DNA from: Alphaproteobacteria bacterium | GTDB lineage: Bacteria > Pseudomonadota > Alphaproteobacteria > UBA7887 | DNA length: 7,343 nucleotides | Assembly (NCBI GenBank): GCA_028289725.1 | Contig: JANQOH010000290.1 | Location: forward strand, 1-7,343 | Direction of reading: 5' to 3' | Shown here: in pieces, positions 6,781 through 7,343 of the stretch | How positions within the stretch are numbered: position 1 is the stretch's first letter | Layout of the letters: every line of letters begins with the position of its first letter | The notes under the pieces: model-generated | Database searches by the model: none | Told to the model about the DNA's origin: nothing | What the model saw: only the letters and a program-made list of their open reading frames with translations | Program-made: the position numbers and the translations under genes

Positions 6781-6800
6781 GCGCCGCAGTCGGCTATGAT
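6771..6800 (+). promoter_or_regulatory. Candidate sigma70-type promoter for the 89-residue cupin
   Basis: TATGAT at 6795-6800 matches the -10 consensus at five of six positions, with TTTAGA at 6771-6776 as a four-of-six -35 box at an 18-base spacer. Transcription would begin near 6807, about 30 bases before the ATG at 6838. The -35 overlaps that of the opposing candidate promoter, so the two directions could compete or share a regulator. The short inverted repeat AAGAG/CTCTT (6807-6811 and 6817-6821) would lie at the very start of the mRNA. Confidence 0.4.
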
Positions 6801-6837
6801 CGGGCAAAGAGATAAACTCTTGTGAGGATGAAGAGAG

Positions 6838-7107
6838 ATGGATGAGGTAAATTTTCGCCGCGAACGCGAAGCCGAGGGATACGATAACTTCAACTTGGTT
6901 GAATGGCCGGCCGGCCAGATCAATGAGATGCACACCCACGATTTCGGTGCGCATGTCATTGTGCTGGAAGGCGAGATCTCGGTCACATTGGAAGATGGCA
7001 AGGTGACCACCTGCCGCGCGGGTGACACATTTGCCTTGGACGGCGGCATTCCGCATGAAGAAGTTGTCGGCCCACAAGGCGTGAAAATTTTGAGCGCACG
7101 CAAATAG
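6838..7107 (+). CDS. Small single-domain cupin protein (89 residues)
   Basis: A minimal cupin barrel, probably a metal-binding cytosolic protein. Motif 1 is GQINEMHTHDFGAHVIVLEG (26-45), with H32 and H34. The position where most cupins carry the glutamate ligand (seven residues before the closing glycine, residue 38) is Ala, and H39 lies next to it. Motif 2, GDTFALDGGIPHEE (62-75), supplies H73, with Asp in place of the usual Pro. A three-histidine site (H32, H34, H73) is therefore expected, with H39 a possible extra ligand. Many proteins of this size and pattern are annotated only as cupin-domain proteins, and no substrate can be assigned. The ATG is preceded by a purine-rich AGGATGAAGAGAG stretch. 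The out-of-frame ATG ten bases upstream closes within six codons. The gene heads toward the carboxylase gene on the same strand, 103 bases away. Confidence 0.89.
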   Translation: MDEVNFRREREAEGYDNFNLVEWPAGQINEMHTHDFGAHVIVLEGEISVTLEDGKVTTCRAGDTFALDGGIPHEEVVGPQGVKILSARK

Positions 7108-7152
7108 CGTTTCCCAAACCAAGCACGAGCCCGATTACGGAGCGGACCCGGC

Positions 7153-7183
7153 TGCGTGCCTTGCCGTGAGGCGAAGCCACGCA
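7153..7183 (+). terminator. Imperfect hairpin with GTGA loop between the small cupin and the carboxylase
   Basis: TGCGTG (7153-7158) pairs with CACGCA (7178-7183). After a C-C mismatch, CTTGCC (7160-7165) pairs with GGCGAAG (7170-7176) with one bulged G, closing on a GTGA tetraloop of the stable GNRA type. It lies about 45 bases after the cupin stop. No T tract follows on either strand, so it may be an attenuator, processing site or Rho-linked 3' end, or may simply be a chance GC-rich fold. Confidence 0.35.
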
Positions 7184-7210
7184 CCATTTGGCCATGACGG
7201 AGATGACGAA

Positions 7211-7343
7211 ATGAGCTGGGAACGCGAAGTCGAAGAAATACACCAACGGCGCGCGCTCGCCTTGGAGCAAGGCGGGTCGGAGGGCATCGCGCGCCAGCAC
7301 GACAAGGGCCGTCTGACCATTCGTGAGCGCATCGATGCGCTGA
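7211..7343 (+). CDS. Biotin-dependent acyl-CoA carboxylase, carboxyltransferase (beta) subunit, N-terminal part only
   Basis: Forty-four codons are visible before the right edge: MSWEREVEEIHQRRALALEQ, then GGSEGIARQHDKGRLTIRER, then IDAL. The pattern of a charged helix followed by GG-E-x-x-ARQH-x-KGRLT-x-RERIDAL is the characteristic N-terminal signature of PccB/MccB-like carboxyltransferase subunits, which pass CO2 from carboxybiotin to an acyl-CoA such as propionyl-CoA or a branched or methylcrotonyl-type CoA. The acyl-CoA and biotin binding regions lie beyond the window, so the substrate is open. The ATG at 7211 is preceded by GGAGATGACGAA, a reasonable ribosome-binding site. A biotin carboxylase subunit gene would be expected near it on the right. 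Confidence 0.86.
   Translation, partial: MSWEREVEEIHQRRALALEQGGSEGIARQHDKGRLTIRERIDAL

Noticed and set aside
7195..7215. Seven-codon-scale ATG frame ending in TGA that overlaps the carboxylase start
   Set aside because: It is too short (six sense codons) and closed upstream by TGA; the overlap with the ATG start is most likely chance.

Overview
The window reads as a compact, GC-rich bacterial chromosome segment. The gene families (CUT1 ABC importer with a Tat-exported binding protein, PhyH dioxygenase, crotonase, acyl-CoA carboxylase) and the codon use suggest an alphaproteobacterium. That placement is an inference from gene content, not from a marker gene. No rRNA, tRNA, CRISPR array or mobile element was seen.

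Layout: positions 1-5986 hold seven genes, all on the minus strand and closely spaced. In transcription order they are a solute-binding protein, two MalF/MalG-type permeases, a MalK/UgpC-type ATPase, a small HELVH-motif protein, a phytanoyl-CoA dioxygenase family (PhyH) enzyme, and the first 70 codons of an enoyl-CoA hydratase/isomerase that runs off the left edge. Gaps are 28, -1, 7, 50, 69 and 18 bases, so one transcript is plausible, although the 50- and 69-base gaps leave room for internal signals. About 225 bases upstream of the binding protein (5987-6212) lack a gene and must hold the operon's promoter if it has its own.

Further right, a minus-strand 148-residue cupin of the 2,4'-dihydroxyacetophenone dioxygenase/Dke1-like type (6267-6713) ends before a perfect hairpin (6212-6240) that probably ends or trims its transcript. 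It is divergent from a plus-strand 89-residue cupin (6838-7107); a 124-base region between them holds promoter-like boxes for both. After another hairpin (7153-7183), a biotin-dependent acyl-CoA carboxylase carboxyltransferase subunit begins on the plus strand at 7211 and runs off the right edge.

Together this looks like an uptake-and-catabolism locus: an importer for a sugar-like or other polar organic solute, two kinds of non-heme-iron-type oxygenase candidates (2-oxoglutarate-dependent PhyH and cupin), and CoA-ester enzymes on both flanks. The substrate cannot be read from the sequence. Individual families are well known. The least explained element is the small HELVH-motif protein placed between the importer and the dioxygenase.
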